Assembly (NCBI RefSeq): GCF_000196515.1
Contig: NC_014248.1
Location: forward strand, 124,001-188,000
Direction: 5' to 3'
Origin: 'Nostoc azollae' 0708
GTDB lineage: Bacteria > Cyanobacteriota > Cyanobacteriia > Cyanobacteriales > Nostocaceae
DNA length: 64,000 nt
The stretch's first letter is position 1; each line of letters begins with the position of its first letter. Positions 48,397-60,053 of this stretch are shown in pieces. The notes under the pieces are model-generated. The model saw only the letters and a program-made list of their open reading frames with translations. It ran no database searches and was not told the DNA's origin. Both the position numbers and the translations under genes were made by a program.

Positions 48397-49998
48397 ATGA
48401 ACACTTTTTTTTGGCCTTCTGCCTACAAGATACTGACAACATTATGTTTATTGGGACTGACTGCTGCATCAAGTCGTGTGAACAATAACCAAGATGTGGA
48501 ACTCAAAATTGGCATTGTTCAGCGATTTGGAGCGACACCCACAGCCAAGGTACAATTGACACCAAATCAAGGCGATCGCTTGCAGTTAAAATGGACAGTA
48601 GGTAATCAGCCACAAACACTGGTGACAGCCAACCCCGTGCAGCTAGAAACAGTGATGGAAACCTTACCTCAACCAAAAATACAAGAGGTAGTCGTTTTGG
48701 GAGATTTCCCCACCTTTGAAACAGCGGAAGATAGTTCCAGACACTGGCGTTCTCAGGGCATAGAAGTGGAAATAGCCCAACCCGAACGCTGGCAAGTATG
48801 GGCGAAACGAGATGTTTATAGCACGCCTTTAGTAAGGCGATTGTTCTTACAAAGCATACAGGTATCAGGACAAAAACTCCCCTACCTATATACGCAAATA
48901 CTCAAACAAGTACCGCGAGTGAGTTGGGAAATCAAAGGTAAGCGATATAGCCAAAACTATTTAGAAATAACCACAGGCAAAAACCTAATTCGGGTGAATC
49001 AAGGCGGAAAAACAGGTAATACCCGTCTTTTTGCAGGGCGGATAAATTTGCAGCCCAATGCTTACGGTACTTACTCCTTAGTAAATAAAGTGCCTTTAGA
49101 AACTTATTTGCGTGGAGTGTTGCCTTACGAAATTGGCACGAGTGCGCCGAAAGCATCCTTGGAAGCCCAGGCTGTTATTGCCCGTACTTATGCTCTTAGA
49201 AATTTACGTAGATTTGCTATTGATGATTACCAGTTATGTGCTGATACACACTGTCAAGTTTATGATGGACTCAATGGAGTAGCGAAGACAACAGATCAAG
49301 CGATCGCAGCTACAAGGGGAATGGTACTAACTTATAATCAAGAATTAGTAGACGCACTCTATTCTTCCACTACAGGTGGAGTCACCGCCTCCTTTAGCGA
49401 TGTCTGGAATCGTGAAGATCGTCCTTATCTGCGGCCAGTAATAGATGCGGCTGTGAATATTTGGAACTTATCGGAAAAAAGTTTAGCACATGAAAAGAAC
49501 TTCCGACAGTTTATTAACTTGGAAAAAGGATTTAATGAAAGCACCTGGGATGTTTTCCGTTGGCACAAACAAACCAGCTTAGAAGATATTACCAAGGACT
49601 TACAGAAATTTTTGCGCCTGAAAAAAAGTCCCTATGCCAAATTGAAAACCGTTGAGGCCTTAGCTGTAACGAAACGCAGCGACAGTGGCAGAATTTTGGA
49701 TATGGCGGTGAAAACGGATATCGGCGTTTTTACCCTGCATAAAGATGAAGTTCGCAGTGCCTTCGCTGCTCCCTGCAGCACACTGTTTTATTTGCAACCT
49801 ATCAACAAAGGTAAACCAGATGTGTGGGGATACGCCTTTATTGGTGGTGGACTAGGACATGGCGTAGGCTTGAGTCAAACAGGCGCTCAAAATTTAGCCA
49901 AGTTAGGTTGGTCAAGTGTGAAAATTCTCCACTTCTATTATCCTGGTACTCAACTTCAACTGCTCAGTAACGAGATTAAGCCATTCTTGAACAACTAG
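48397..49998 (+). CDS. SpoIID/LytB-domain secreted protein
   Basis: The product has 533 residues. A signal/anchor segment (ILTTLCLLGLTAASS) leads to about 200 residues of unknown fold and then a SpoIID domain (LVNKVPLETYLRGVLPYEIG, LEAQAVIARTYALRN, YSSTTGGVTASFSDVW) and a C-terminal part with GLGHGVGLSQTGAQNLA. In Bacillus SpoIID is a lytic transglycosylase acting on denuded glycan; in cyanobacteria the family probably remodels septal peptidoglycan. An upstream frame (48314-48400, MEMVTRHKKRYKSESAPK) overlaps the start as ATGA and may be a short leader or the shifted true N-terminus. Confidence 0.88.
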   Translation: MNTFFWPSAYKILTTLCLLGLTAASSRVNNNQDVELKIGIVQRFGATPTAKVQLTPNQGDRLQLKWTVGNQPQTLVTANPVQLETVMETLPQPKIQEVVVLGDFPTFETAEDSSRHWRSQGIEVEIAQPERWQVWAKRDVYSTPLVRRLFLQSIQVSGQKLPYLYTQILKQVPRVSWEIKGKRYSQNYLEITTGKNLIRVNQGGKTGNTRLFAGRINLQPNAYGTYSLVNKVPLETYLRGVLPYEIGTSAPKASLEAQAVIARTYALRNLRRFAIDDYQLCADTHCQVYDGLNGVAKTTDQAIAATRGMVLTYNQELVDALYSSTTGGVTASFSDVWNREDRPYLRPVIDAAVNIWNLSEKSLAHEKNFRQFINLEKGFNESTWDVFRWHKQTSLEDITKDLQKFLRLKKSPYAKLKTVEALAVTKRSDSGRILDMAVKTDIGVFTLHKDEVRSAFAAPCSTLFYLQPINKGKPDVWGYAFIGGGLGHGVGLSQTGAQNLAKLGWSSVKILHFYYPGTQLQLLSNEIKPFLNN

Positions 49999-50444
49999 TA
50001 CCACAGGGTGGAAGTCAAAAGGTTGCCCTTTTGACACTCTCATATATCTAAGGCTAAAGCCACTAAGCTTTACGCTTAGCGAGTGAGCCTGTAAAAACGG
50101 GGGTCAAAAGTCACAATGAATACGGCATGAGCTTTTCAGCGATTTGGAATGGTTGGTTTACACCGTACGGTACCAGCGCAACTCGTAATTCGTAAAAAAA
50201 CAATGGGGAGGAAATGGAAACTACCGCTTTGCTCCTCCCCTGGGTTTTTCTCCAGAAATATGGAAAAAGATACAGCAGATTGCAGATCAATGAGGTACAG
50301 AATCTAAATTGAAACCTAGACAGCAAGAGAGTTTTACTCCTGACTCCTGACTCCTTACTCCTGCTGTATTTTGTATTAGACCATATTACTAACTGGCGTG
50401 TCATTGTCAAGGCACGCTTATTAATACAATGCTGACACTATTAG
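49999..50444. repeat. Spacer carrying a partial MITE and a dispersed repeat
   Basis: About 50117-50175 matches one end of the MITE-like element (TACGGCATGAGCTTTTCAGC to GTACGGTACCAG). About 50272-50328 is an inverted copy of the repeat at 11743-11788 and 60369-60425. An STRR-like CTCCTGACTCCT is near 50338. No gene. Confidence 0.65.
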
Positions 50445-51206
<762 letters not shown>

Positions 51207-52178
51207 ATGCGGGTGGGTTTAGTTGGTACTGGGTCTGCGGCAAAACTCCGGGCTGAGGCATTGCGGCAAGATACACGCGCACATTTAGTAGCAATTTCTG
51301 GACATACTTCCGAAAAAACAGCAGCTTTGGCTCAAGAATATCAAACTGAGGTGATGAATTCTTGGCAAAAGTTGGTGGCACGAAAAGATTTAGATTTAGT
51401 TATCATATCCACGGTTAATCGAGATCATGGTCAAATTACCCGTGCAGCCCTTACTAGTGGCAAGCACGTTATTGTTGAGTATCCCTTGTCTGTAGATATT
51501 AAAGAGGCTGAAGAATTAATTGCTTTAGCCAAAGCCAAAAATAAACTGCTGCACGTCGAACATATTGAACTTTTGGGCGGTTGGCATCAAGCCTTAAAAC
51601 AATATTTACTCCAACTTGGTCAGTTGTTTTATATCCGCTACAGCACAGTCAAACCTGAACATCCAGCACCAAGGAAATGGACTTATAACCATGAGCTTTT
51701 CGGCTTTCCTTTCATTGGCGCTCTTTCTCGCTTACATCGGCTCACAAATTTGTTTGGCAAAGTTTTAACGGTGAATTGTCACCAGCGATATTGGGAAACA
51801 CAGTCAGATTATTACCAAAGCTGTTTATGCGTCGTTCAATTGTACTTTGCCACTGGGTTGTTAGCCCAAGTTATTTATGGTAAAGGTGAATCCCTTTGGC
51901 AGTCAGAACGGAAAATGGAAATTAATGGTGAAAAAGGGGGATTAATTCTGGATGGTGACACAGGAATTTTGGTTCAGCCAGAGGAAACAAAGTTGATTGA
52001 GGTGAGTGGTCGTCGCGGATTATTTGTCAAAGATACAACAATGGTATTAGACCATCTTTTGTATGGTACTTCTTTGTATGTCACTCCAGAGCAAAGCTTG
52101 TATGCCCTAAAGGTCGCAGATGCTGCACGTAGGGCTGCGGAAACAGGTTTAACTATTTTTTTAACAAAAGAGTCCTAA
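51207..52178 (+). CDS. Gfo/Idh/MocA family oxidoreductase
   Basis: The product is about 323 residues from the ATG at 51207, where the dinucleotide-binding fold starts immediately (MRVGLVGTGSAAKLRAEAL); an ATG at 51171 would add a 12-residue leader. STVNRDHGQITRAALTSGKH and EYPLSVDIKEAEELI are the usual second motif (EKP-like, here EYP, lacking the common lysine). The lysine loss makes dehydrogenase activity doubtful; biliverdin-reductase-like or other roles are possible. The stop codon abuts the ATG of map. Confidence 0.85.
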   Translation: MRVGLVGTGSAAKLRAEALRQDTRAHLVAISGHTSEKTAALAQEYQTEVMNSWQKLVARKDLDLVIISTVNRDHGQITRAALTSGKHVIVEYPLSVDIKEAEELIALAKAKNKLLHVEHIELLGGWHQALKQYLLQLGQLFYIRYSTVKPEHPAPRKWTYNHELFGFPFIGALSRLHRLTNLFGKVLTVNCHQRYWETQSDYYQSCLCVVQLYFATGLLAQVIYGKGESLWQSERKMEINGEKGGLILDGDTGILVQPEETKLIEVSGRRGLFVKDTTMVLDHLLYGTSLYVTPEQSLYALKVADAARRAAETGLTIFLTKES

Positions 52179-52967
52179 ATGAAAACCGAACCAATAGTTA
52201 TTTTATCCCAGCGAGAAATAGAAAAAATGCGTCGGGCTGGACGTTTGGCAGCGAAGCTGTTACAACATTTAGAACCTTTGGTAAAACCAGGGGTCAGCAC
52301 CCTCCAACTCAATGATGAAGCAGAAAGGTGGACGCAAGCACACGGTGCGATAAGCGCACCTCTGGGCTATAGGGGCTTTCCTAAGTCAATTTGTACTAGT
52401 GTAAATGAGGTAATTTGTCACGGTATTCCTAATGCTAAACAAATCTTGAGGGAAGGTGACATTATTAATATTGATGTAACACTGATTGTAGATCGTTATC
52501 ATGGCGATACTTCCAAAACATTTATTGTTGGTGTATCTTCTCCCAAGGTACAGAAGTTGGTGAAAGTGACAGAAGAGTGTCTCTGTTTAGGTATTGTGGA
52601 GGTGAAACCAGATGCAAAGATTGGAGATATTGGGGCAGCTATTCAAGAGTATGCTGAGGCTCAAGGTTTTTCTGTGGTGCGAGATTTTGTGGGACATGGC
52701 ATTAGTAATATTTTCCACACTGCACCAGATATTCCCCATTATGGAATTAGAGGCAGGGGTAAGCGTTTGAGACCGGGGATGGTGTTTACGATTGAACCTA
52801 TGATTAATGAAGGAACCTATGAAGTGGAGATGTTGAGTGATGGTTGGACTGCAGTAACACGCGATCGCAAACTTTCCGCCCAATTTGAGCATACTATCGT
52901 TGTCACAGAAGATGGGGTGGAAATCCTGACTTTACCAGAAGGACCCAGTAATCATGGAAAAACCTAA
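52179..52967 (+). CDS. map: Methionine aminopeptidase, type I
   Basis: The product has 262 residues. Metal ligands are visible: Asp in INIDVTLIVDRYHGDTSKTF (two Asp), His in FVGHGISNIFHTAPDIPHYG, Glu in VFTIEPMINEG and Glu in SAQFEHTIVV. It removes the initiator methionine from nascent proteins. It starts on the base after the preceding gene's stop, so translation is probably coupled, and overlaps the next small gene by 14 bases. Confidence 0.95.
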   Translation: MKTEPIVILSQREIEKMRRAGRLAAKLLQHLEPLVKPGVSTLQLNDEAERWTQAHGAISAPLGYRGFPKSICTSVNEVICHGIPNAKQILREGDIINIDVTLIVDRYHGDTSKTFIVGVSSPKVQKLVKVTEECLCLGIVEVKPDAKIGDIGAAIQEYAEAQGFSVVRDFVGHGISNIFHTAPDIPHYGIRGRGKRLRPGMVFTIEPMINEGTYEVEMLSDGWTAVTRDRKLSAQFEHTIVVTEDGVEILTLPEGPSNHGKT

Positions 52968-53169
52968 ACATGAGCGTGGGAAAACATCCCGACGTGGTTT
53001 TTTGGGACAGGCACTGACTACAGCCGGAACAGTTATAGCTCGGCGGGGGGTACGTGGTGTGGGTGAAATAGGGATTACAGGTGTTTCTGGTGCGATCGCT
53101 AGTGCCATTTATCATGCTATAGGTAAACCCATGGGTGATCTACCTATAACAGCTGATAAGTTGTTGTAA
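52954..53169 (+). CDS. Small Tat-signal protein
   Basis: The product has 71 residues. The twin-arginine motif SRRGFLGQALTTAGTVIARR is followed by a Gly/Val-rich hydrophobic stretch and a short end (GKPMGDLPITADKLL). It overlaps the end of map by 14 bases in another frame, which suggests translational coupling. No cofactor-binding motif is seen. It may be a real small exported protein, or the truncated head of a longer one. Confidence 0.6.
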   Translation: MEKPKHERGKTSRRGFLGQALTTAGTVIARRGVRGVGEIGITGVSGAIASAIYHAIGKPMGDLPITADKLL

Positions 53170-53315
53170 TACAAGACTTTGCAAGTTCAGGACTGACACA
53201 GCTGGCACATTAGTAGGGTGCTTCAGATTTTAAAATCTGTTTATTTGCTGGATTTATAGAGTCTGAAGCACCCTACAACAAGAATTGATGAAAAAATAGG
53301 CTGAAAACCGCATAT

Positions 53316-53580
53316 TTAATTTTCACCAGATGATTCACAGTCCACAACACCTAACCGTAATTCAAGCCGCTGGTATTTGGTGGAATCATAGAAAGTTCCT
53401 CGGTGCATTACTTGTGAGTTATCCCAAAAAACAATATCTACTGGCTCCCAAATATGAGAATACACGGGAGTACATTGTAAAACAGTCTCAAATAAATTTT
53501 GCCAATATTGCTGTGCTTATTCTCGTTTATCTTCCATACACATTTTATTTAACCACATTTTCTTTTCAGAATCAGCTAAT
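53316..53580 (-). pseudogene. TauD/TfdA-type dioxygenase, C-terminal fragment
   Basis: Minus-strand sequence reads WEPVDIVFWDNSQVMHRGTF and LELRLGVVDCESSGEN before a stop at 53316-53318. The distal iron histidine of the family is in MHRGT and the 2-oxoglutarate-binding Arg is probably in LELRLG. Upstream the frame has a stop after EDKRE and the rest of the gene is absent beyond about 53580. These are Fe(II)/2-oxoglutarate oxygenases. Confidence 0.65.
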
Positions 53581-53709
53581 TTGAGTGAAGATGTAGGAGC
53601 AACAAAATTAATTAAGACCCACCATCAAGACGTTTTTAGTATTCGGTTTCCTTCAGGTGCAATTGATATTGATACGCCACAAGATTACTAAAAACTTCAA
53701 GGATATTGA
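53581..53709 (+). pseudogene. NTP-transferase (MobA/MocA-like) C-terminal fragment
   Basis: The plus-strand stretch VGATKLIKTHHQDVFSIRFP then GAIDIDTPQDY-stop-KLQGY resembles the last 40 residues of nucleotidyltransferases of the molybdenum-cofactor cytidylyl/guanylyltransferase type (DIDTPEDY motif). It abuts the dioxygenase fragment directly, so two genes were joined by deletion. Confidence 0.5.
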
Positions 53710-53847
53710 AGAAAGAGGTACACAAGGGCAGGCAGGATGCCTACCCCAGAAGACCTATGTTATGAAGATGTGTACTTAATTTACTTGCAAAGTTTTGTAA
53801 ATAATCTGTAAAGAGAAATATCCCTGATTTATTGGGAAAATTGAGGA

Positions 53848-54271
53848 TATGATGATTTGCATTTACATCCAACTTGGCAACAGAAGATTATTCCTGATTT
53901 AAAGAAAGTATTTCCCCATACTCAAATTATCGCTACTACTCACAGTCCTGAAGTTGTGACAACTGTGAAGCCAAATCAGGTATGGATATTAGAAGATTAT
54001 CAAATAAAACAATATCGCGAACCTACTAAGGGGAGGAAAAGTTCAGATATTGTTAGAAATATTTGAGGGGTGAGTGAGTTAAGACCAGATACAGAAGAAA
54101 CAAGAACACTCACACTTTAAATCAGGAATAATCTTCTGTTGCCAACGTCTTTTTGAAGCAATTGATAATGGTCAATTAGAGGAAGCAAAACGCCTACGTC
54201 AAGAACTACGACACTGGGAATCATTTGATCCAGATATGACTATAGCGGATATCCAGATCTGTCACTTATAA
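53848..54271 (+). pseudogene. PtuA-like AAA ATPase, C-terminal remnant (Septu-type)
   Basis: The readable part starts LHLHPTWQQKIIPDLKKVFP and continues QIIATTHSPEVVTTVKPNQV (the conserved TTHSP switch of SMC/ABC-like ATPases). Two stops and a frame change follow before FEAIDNGQLEEAKRLRQELR and WESFDPDMTIADIQI, with a stop at 54269-54271. Walker A and most of the ATPase are missing. The gene ends 15 bases before an HNH-nuclease gene, the gene order of Septu systems. Confidence 0.7.
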
Positions 54272-54285
54272 CGGAGGAATGCAGT

Positions 54286-54990
54286 GTGAAAAATGTGCTG
54301 AAATCTCCAGAACCGGAGGAACTTAAGAATTATAAGTTACAATATTCTTCACAATTCAAAAGATGGAAGCATTTAAAAAGTAATCGAATGACATTCAATG
54401 CTGTTCTGCAAACTTTAGTGGCTGATCAAAAAGGACTTTGTGCGTATTGTGAAATGTCTATTCACGAAAACAATCGCTCTGTTGATCATTTTATTCCTCG
54501 TAAACAATCCATCAACAAAAGAAAATAATTATGATTTAGATTGGCAAAATATGTTGGCTATCTGTCTTCCACCAGGTGGTTTAGAACATGATATGATGAT
54601 ATGGCAACCTCAAAATTACCCCATGATTCACCATGTTGTGGTAAAAAAAAGGATGATTTTATCCCTGATAGTAGATTATTAAATCCTCTGACTTTACCAA
54701 CATCAAGTTTATTTAAATTCAGTAGTAAGGATGGTGAAATTAGAGCTAATGAAACCGCCTGTATAGCGGCTGGGATTCCTGTTAAAAATGTTCAGTTTAC
54801 TATTGACAAGCTTGGTCTCAATATTCCACGATTGAAGGATCAAAGACTTGTTGTGATTGATAAAATCAATAAAGAACTTGATGATGAGACTTTTGATATA
54901 AATGATCTAGAAGAAAAAGTTGCAGGAGAATATTTTGATGATGGTACAGGAAATTGGCCTCGTTTTTTCACAACTCTTCGCTGGGTTTTA
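54286..54990 (+). pseudogene. PtuB-like HNH nuclease (TIGR02646 type), frameshifted
   Basis: Start GTG at 54286 with GGAGG at 54273-54277. The N-terminal part reads KRWKHLKSNRMTFNAVLQTL then KGLCAYCEMSIHENNRSVDH and FIPRKQ: the CxxC and DHFIPR of HNH proteins of this family are present. A +1 shift near 54505 leads to NNYDLDWQNMLAICLPPGG, and a second shift near 54610 returns to the first frame (DSRLLNPLTLPTSSLFKFSS, TIDKLGLNIPRLKDQRLVVI). In Septu, PtuB degrades nucleic acid under control of the PtuA ATPase. Two shifts make it inactive. Confidence 0.75.
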
Positions 54991-55302
54991 GGTGCAGGTG
55001 CTGAAGGACACCTTACCATCAAAAGTTTTTGGAAAGCTTTAGCTAATCATCCTCCGACTCTGCGACCCACTTGGGAAAACCTCAAGGAAATAATGGCAGA
55101 TCCTGGGGAAATAGATCCATTGATGCGGGAATTAATTTACATTGCTGTTAGTGTGACAAATGGCTGTGAATATTGCATTGCTTCACACTCAGCGGCGGCA
55201 CTTAATAAGGGGATCACTCATCAAATGTTTGGTGAACTGATGGCTATTACTGGTGCTACCAATATGATAAATAGGTTTGCTAACGGTTATAAAATTCTAT
55301 AG
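54991..55302 (+). pseudogene. Carboxymuconolactone decarboxylase/AhpD-like domain fused to PtuB remnant
   Basis: In the same open frame as the PtuB tail, sequence from about 54991 reads FWKALANHPPTLRPTWENLK and AVSVTNGCEYCIASHSAAAL to a stop at 55302. The CxxC-x3-H motif (CEYCIASH) is the redox centre of AhpD-like peroxidases. The domain lacks its normal start, so a deletion has joined the two genes in frame; the longest open frame (from an internal ATG at 54601) would encode the chimera. Whether it is expressed is unknown. Confidence 0.65.
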
Positions 55303-55368
55303 AATTCCTGTTGATGAAATATTTAAGCAGTAGTAAATAAGTCAACATAATTCAATCTAAAACCCACA

Positions 55369-55493
55369 CTAGTACCGCCGTGAATTCAAAATGCTTCTTT
55401 CAGAAGAGGTACGCTAACAAAATTCAACATGTATACGGCGTAAGCTTTTCAGAGATTTGGAATAGTTGGTTTATTTACACCGTACTGTACTAG
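55369..55493. mobile_element. MITE-like element, copy 2 (inverted)
   Basis: Begins CTAGTACCGCCGTGAATTC and ends CACCGTACTGTACTAG. It corresponds to the reverse complement of 35326-35479 with an internal deletion of about 30 bases. Non-coding. Confidence 0.75.
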
Positions 55494-55737
55494 ATACCCA
55501 AATTTCTTTGAATATTCGGAAATATGGGTATTACGTTTTTTTAGTTGAGTATTGTTTATGATGTTGAGCTTTCGGTAAAATATATGGATGTGATCGCTCA
55601 AGGATGGATAATGGCAAAACACGCTACACTTCTGTTTGGGATTGAATGGAATCTTTTGTGGGAAAGTCCATTGGACGATGTACGCACTTCTTTGAACATC
55701 ATCCTCCCAACTAGCTAAAAGCTCAGTTTTGCCAAGT

Positions 55738-57084
55738 TTATCTACCCAATTTATTGGGAATACCTTCACAACCACCAGGAATAGTCCGTCTGGCTTCTTC
55801 TCCACACCAAGCACAGCAGTATTGACGGGTTGATTCGGACATCCGTTGTGCGTTTCTGAAATCGGCATTTTCCACAACTGCGCCGGTGTGTTCCCCTGTT
55901 TCATAGTTGGGTGGGTTGTTGCGACTGCGGGGTGAGGCTTTTTCTAATGAACCATAAAAGAAACGCACTCCATTTAAATCGCTATTGTTGAGATCCGCAT
56001 CATATAAGATAGTGCGGGATAGGTTGGCTTTGACTAAATCACAACCGCTGAGATTAGCACGGACAAGATTCGCTTCGCTTAAATCAGTCCAGCGTAAATC
56101 AGTGTTCGACAGGTCTGCACCTGCTAACATTACACCTAAGTCAATGACGCGCACACCTTCTAAAAGGTCTTCTGCGTAGCCACCGATACCGTCAAGAATC
56201 GCTCTACCTAAACGACGATCGCGTTTTAATGGTGTGAGTAATTTTGAACGGGAGAGAAAACGGAGAATTTTGGCTTTACCACTACCATCTACACTACTAA
56301 AAATTGCGGCAGTTCGTCCTTCTGCGATCGCTCTTTCTTGTGGCCAGTCTTCTAATAATCCCTCTTCGTCCAGTACCAAGTCAGAAACACCTTGGAAATA
56401 AGAATCTATTGTTTGCTGTTGGGTAATAATATTTTGTTGTACTGTCAGCAGGTTTTGTTGAATAGTTAAGTCTTTAGAAATTACATATTGTCGCCAAGCT
56501 ACGTAAACAGCGATGATAGCTATGGAAATTTGCCCTAAAGCGCCAAACCAATCTGCTAAAGTACCCGCAATATCCCAGTTAATCTTGCTTCCCCAGCGGA
56601 GTAGTCCATTTTCGACACCAGTAAACCTGAATAAGCCACAAATTGCTACTAATAAGCCCGTCAAACCCACCAAAACTGTTCTTTCTTGGGCAGAAAACCA
56701 TTCTTGAACGACGTCTTGCAACCAAGGTAAAAGTATAGCCACAGATAACACCAAAGTTGTGAGAGTTCCTAAAATGCCCAGAAAGGAGTTATTAATAGCA
56801 ATACCAATAAAAGTGAGTGCGATCGCTAGTAGAGTAAATAATAATGCTCTAGGCTTGACAGCAAGTTGATGATGAGAAATGTCTTTAAAACCAGATGTCG
56901 CTTGTTTGAGAGCATTTGTATGTTGGGGAGATTGTAAAGAAGAAATTGCTGATAAGGCTTGTTGTGCGGCCAAACCTTCTGAAGTTAGTCCATTTTCACT
57001 TGCATCAAAATCATCTGGCTGCAAGTCTTTATCTATATTCGTTTCTGGCTTTGGTGGATGAGAAGAATTAGATGCAATCGTCAT
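55738..57084 (-). CDS. Membrane protein with pentapeptide repeats
   Basis: The product has 448 residues. The acidic N-terminus (about 1-75) leads into four hydrophobic helices (ALLFTLLAIALTFIGIAI, GILGTLTTLVLSVAILLPWL, TVLVGLTGLLVAICGLF, LGQISIAIIAVYVAW). A short coiled Gln-rich stretch follows, then pentapeptide repeats (ADLSNTDLRWTDLSEANLVR, ANLSGCDLVKANLSRT, about 318-365). A Cys pair (CCAWCG) lies near the end. The solenoid is probably cytosolic. No signalling domain. The order of domains recalls cyanobacterial pentapeptide membrane proteins of unknown function. Confidence 0.85.
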   Translation of the reverse strand: MTIASNSSHPPKPETNIDKDLQPDDFDASENGLTSEGLAAQQALSAISSLQSPQHTNALKQATSGFKDISHHQLAVKPRALLFTLLAIALTFIGIAINNSFLGILGTLTTLVLSVAILLPWLQDVVQEWFSAQERTVLVGLTGLLVAICGLFRFTGVENGLLRWGSKINWDIAGTLADWFGALGQISIAIIAVYVAWRQYVISKDLTIQQNLLTVQQNIITQQQTIDSYFQGVSDLVLDEEGLLEDWPQERAIAEGRTAAIFSSVDGSGKAKILRFLSRSKLLTPLKRDRRLGRAILDGIGGYAEDLLEGVRVIDLGVMLAGADLSNTDLRWTDLSEANLVRANLSGCDLVKANLSRTILYDADLNNSDLNGVRFFYGSLEKASPRSRNNPPNYETGEHTGAVVENADFRNAQRMSESTRQYCCAWCGEEARRTIPGGCEGIPNKLGR

Positions 57085-57307
57085 GCTTTCTATTTTTCAA
57101 TACTTGATATAATTTTAGATTTTAGATTTTAGATTTGTAAAGATTCAAAATACAGAATCTAGAATAGCCTTTTACTCCTGAATCTTTCTAAGATTTAAAC
57201 TTTTATCAATAAGTCAGGAGTAAGTTGCACACTGCTGCTAACTATTGACTCCTGAGAAATTCTTCGTAAGTAAATTTATTTTTTATGGACAAGGAAACAA
57301 GGATTTT

Positions 57308-59031
<1,724 letters not shown>

Positions 59032-59784
59032 ATGGTTGTGAGGCGATGCTTTATTGCCTGGGGATTTATCAGTTTTTTGATAATTGGCTGTGGTGATTTG
59101 ACAATATCATCAACAGATATTACCAAGCAAGTTGTAAAAGAAAGCAATGTTAATCAACTGCTGACAGAAGTAGAGGATAGCCAAAAAGCTAAAACTTTAT
59201 TGAATCAGGGCAATTATCTTTTAGATACCAATCGCTACAAAGAGGCTTTGACATTCTATAATCAAGCGATCGCTATTAAAACTGACAATGTGGAAACTTG
59301 GGTGAACAGGGGAAATGCCTTGATAGCCTTGCATCGCTATGAAGAGTCTTTGGAATCTTATGAGAAAGCGATCACTATTCAACCGAATAAAAATGAAGCC
59401 TGGTATAATCGGGGAAATGCTCTAACAGCCTTGGAGCGTTATGAGGAAGCAGTTAAAGCATACAATGAAGCGATCGCCATTCAACCAAATAAAGATGAAG
59501 CTTGGATTAATCGAGGAATAGCACTGACAAAATTGCGTCGCTACAAAGAAGCTTTAGCCTCTTACAATCAAGCCATCAGCATTAAGCCAAATTTGCATCA
59601 AGCATATTATAACAAAGCTTGTAATTATGCCTTACAAAATAATGTAGAACTAACAATAGAGAACCTACAAAAAGCGATTCAACTTGTACCTGAAAAATAC
59701 AGTAATTTGGCAAAAACAGACTCAGATTTCGATCAAGTGCGTGATGAGCAACAATTTCAGCAAATATTAGAATCAAAAGAATAG
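59032..59784 (+). CDS. TPR-repeat lipoprotein
   Basis: The product has 250 residues. The N-terminus has a lipoprotein signal (FISFLIIGCGD, lipobox Cys near 21). Four to five tetratricopeptide repeats follow from about 52: KTLLNQGNYLLDTNRYKEAL, VETWVNRGNALIALHRYEES, NEAWYNRGNALTALERYEEA, DEAWINRGIALTKLRRYKEA, then a degenerate one. It is probably an outer-leaf protein-interaction scaffold; partner unknown. Confidence 0.88.
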   Translation: MVVRRCFIAWGFISFLIIGCGDLTISSTDITKQVVKESNVNQLLTEVEDSQKAKTLLNQGNYLLDTNRYKEALTFYNQAIAIKTDNVETWVNRGNALIALHRYEESLESYEKAITIQPNKNEAWYNRGNALTALERYEEAVKAYNEAIAIQPNKDEAWINRGIALTKLRRYKEALASYNQAISIKPNLHQAYYNKACNYALQNNVELTIENLQKAIQLVPEKYSNLAKTDSDFDQVRDEQQFQQILESKE

Positions 59785-59930
59785 TTTATCAATAGCATTT
59801 ACAGCGGTAAAATCGTAAGTATTCAGCTAATGCCTAACGGCACGCTACGCGAACAGCCGTCAGCAGTAAGCTTTTTCAGGCTAACGCCAAAAATACTTAT
59901 TTGATAATTAACCAATTTCTCAAACATTCT

Positions 59931-59967
59931 GACTGCTGACTGCTGACTGCTGACTCCTGACTCCTGA
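59931..59967. repeat. Tandem heptamer repeat (GACTGCT/GACTCCT)
   Basis: Three GACTGCT units followed by two GACTCCT units. An inverted copy of the GTTCGCGTAGCGTGCCG palindrome family is just upstream near 59833. Confidence 0.9.
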
Positions 59968-60053
59968 ATACTTACATACATAAAATCCGTGTTATTAGTT
60001 GGTGAAAATTATAGTTTTTAACTAACCACAATATCACTTAGATTTTAACACAT

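Noticed and set aside
53330-53584. Plus-strand open frame of 84 codons
   Set aside because: The minus strand reads as a TauD/TfdA C-terminus with its histidine motif; the plus frame is its shadow.
55449-55904. Minus-strand open frame of 151 codons overlapping the pentapeptide gene
   Set aside because: Its first third is the pentapeptide gene in another frame and the rest matches no recognisable fold; part covers the MITE-like repeat.
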